A stretch of DNA of 10,417 nucleotides from Novosphingobium sp. UBA1948. Lineage in GTDB: Bacteria > Pseudomonadota > Alphaproteobacteria > Sphingomonadales > Sphingomonadaceae. The notes beneath the pieces were generated by a model that saw only the letters and a program-made list of their open reading frames with translations, searched no databases and had not been told where the DNA came from. The stretch is from positions 7,445-17,861 of the forward strand of contig DDES01000117.1 of assembly GCA_002336765.1 (NCBI GenBank). Direction: 5' to 3'. Shown one piece after another: positions 7,313-10,417 of this stretch (its first letter is position 1; each line of letters begins with the position of its first letter). Both the position numbers and the translations under genes were made by a program.

Positions 7313-8278
7313 ATGTCCAACCTTCCCGCCCGCGTGTTTATCAAGGAAGAAGGTCCGCGCGAAGGTTTCCAGATCGAGCGCGAGCCGATCCCCACCGCCG
7401 ACAAGATCCGGCTGGTCGATGCCCTGTCGGAAACGGGCGTGGGGCTGATTCTGGTGACCTCTTTCGTGCATCCCGAAAAGGTGCCGGGCATGGCCGATGC
7501 CGAAGCGGTGGTGGCGGGCATGAAGCTGCGCGAGGGCGTGCGCTACAATGGCCTGTGGCTCAACCAGCGCGGGCTGGAGCGGGCGATTGCCACTGGCCGC
7601 CTCGATCTGGAAGGCAAGCTGACGCTTTATGCCTCGGACAAGTTCCTCAAACGCAACCAGAACCGCACGCCCCAGCAGCAGCGCGAGGCCCAGCCCGATC
7701 TGATCCGCATGTATCAGGCGCATAAGATCCCCGTGCGCACCGGCTTTGTCACCGCCGCCTTTGGCTGTAATTTCGAGGGCGATGTCGATCCCGCACGGGT
7801 GGTCACGCTGGTGGGCGATATGCTGTCCATCGCGGGCGACATGGGCGAAACGCTGAAAGTGATGGGGCTGGGCGACACGATGGCATGGGCCACGCCCGAG
7901 CGGATCCGCCGCGTGGTGGGCGCGGTGCGCGAGAAATTCCCTGATCTGGAACTGGCGCTGCACCTGCATGACACGCGCGGGTTAGGCATTGCCAATGCGA
8001 TGGCGGGGCTGGAAATGGGCGTGCGCCATTTCGACGCGGCCGTGGGCGGACTGGGTGGTTGCCCCTTTGCCGCGCATGGCGGGGCGGCGGGCAATATCGC
8101 CACCGAGGATTTCGTGTTCCTGTGCGAGGAACTGGGGATCGAGACCGGCATTGATCTGGAAAAGCTGGCCGAATGCGCCCGTTTGGCCGAAAGCATCGTG
8201 AAGCATCCGTTGCCCGGCAAGATCAAGACCGGCGGATCGCTGCGCGCGCTGCGGGCCAAAATCGCGGCGGCGGGCTGA
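7313..8278 (+). CDS. HMG-CoA-lyase-like DRE-TIM metallolyase with altered active site
   Basis: The 321-residue product matches HMG-CoA lyase over its whole length: EEGPREGFQIE (12-22, Arg16 = human Arg41), TSFVHPEKVPGMAD (49-62), HLHDTRGLGIAN (217-228, His217 and His219 = human 233/235), GLGGCPFA with Cys250 (= human Cys266) and GNIATED with Asn261 (= human Asn275). Two acidic active-site residues differ: human Asp42 corresponds to Glu17 and human Glu72 to Leu47. The Cys-to-Asn loop is two residues longer. Family enzymes cleave 3-hydroxy-3-substituted acyl-CoAs to acetyl-CoA and an oxo acid. Given the CoA-transferase and hydratase nearby, a citramalyl-CoA- or malyl-CoA-type substrate is a reasonable inference; true HMG-CoA lyase remains possible. 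GGAG at 7302-7305 lies 7 bases before the ATG. The hydratase gene begins 4 bases after its stop, so the two are probably co-transcribed. Confidence 0.87.
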   Translation: MSNLPARVFIKEEGPREGFQIEREPIPTADKIRLVDALSETGVGLILVTSFVHPEKVPGMADAEAVVAGMKLREGVRYNGLWLNQRGLERAIATGRLDLEGKLTLYASDKFLKRNQNRTPQQQREAQPDLIRMYQAHKIPVRTGFVTAAFGCNFEGDVDPARVVTLVGDMLSIAGDMGETLKVMGLGDTMAWATPERIRRVVGAVREKFPDLELALHLHDTRGLGIANAMAGLEMGVRHFDAAVGGLGGCPFAAHGGAAGNIATEDFVFLCEELGIETGIDLEKLAECARLAESIVKHPLPGKIKTGGSLRALRAKIAAAG

Positions 8279-8282
8279 ACCC

Positions 8283-10417
<2,135 letters not shown>

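Overview
The window is GC-rich, tightly packed bacterial DNA, about 65% GC by eye. The gene content suggests an alphaproteobacterium of the sphingomonad type (Novosphingobium/Sphingobium-like): a TonB-dependent receptor sits next to an IclR-controlled aromatic-catabolism cluster, and codon third positions are strongly G/C. This placement is inference; no rRNA or other phylogenetic marker is present.

Layout. (1) 1-1881, plus strand: most of a TonB-dependent outer-membrane receptor, cut at its 5' end by the window edge and closed by a strong intrinsic terminator at 1917-1958. (2) 2039-2105: a candidate sigma70-type promoter overlapped by a perfect palindrome, leading into a four-gene plus-strand operon: FAH-family hydrolase (2106-2996), gentisate 1,2-dioxygenase-like bicupin (3016-3951), class A FAD aromatic monooxygenase (4001-5197) and CaiB/BaiF family III CoA-transferase (5201-6424). 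(3) 6458-7171, minus strand: an IclR-family regulator convergent with the operon. (4) 7172-7312: a divergent regulatory region with a second perfect palindrome sharing half-sites with the first. (5) 7313-8278 and 8283 to the window end, plus strand: an HMG-CoA-lyase-like DRE-TIM lyase and an aconitase-superfamily hydratase that runs off the 3' edge.

How the genes may work together (inference). The receptor could import an aromatic compound. The monooxygenase would make a gentisate-type 1,4-diol and the bicupin would open its ring to a maleylpyruvate-type acid. The FAH hydrolase would release pyruvate plus maleate or an alkylmaleate, and the aconitase-family enzyme would hydrate that to a malate or alkylmalate. 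The CoA-transferase would activate it and the lyase would split it to acetyl-CoA plus a 2-oxo acid. No maleylpyruvate isomerase gene is seen, which fits direct hydrolysis without isomerisation. The final lyase is unusual: two acidic residues of the HMG-CoA lyase active site are replaced, which points to a substrate other than HMG-CoA. The shared operator-like sites at both promoters suggest the IclR protein coordinates the two halves of the route.
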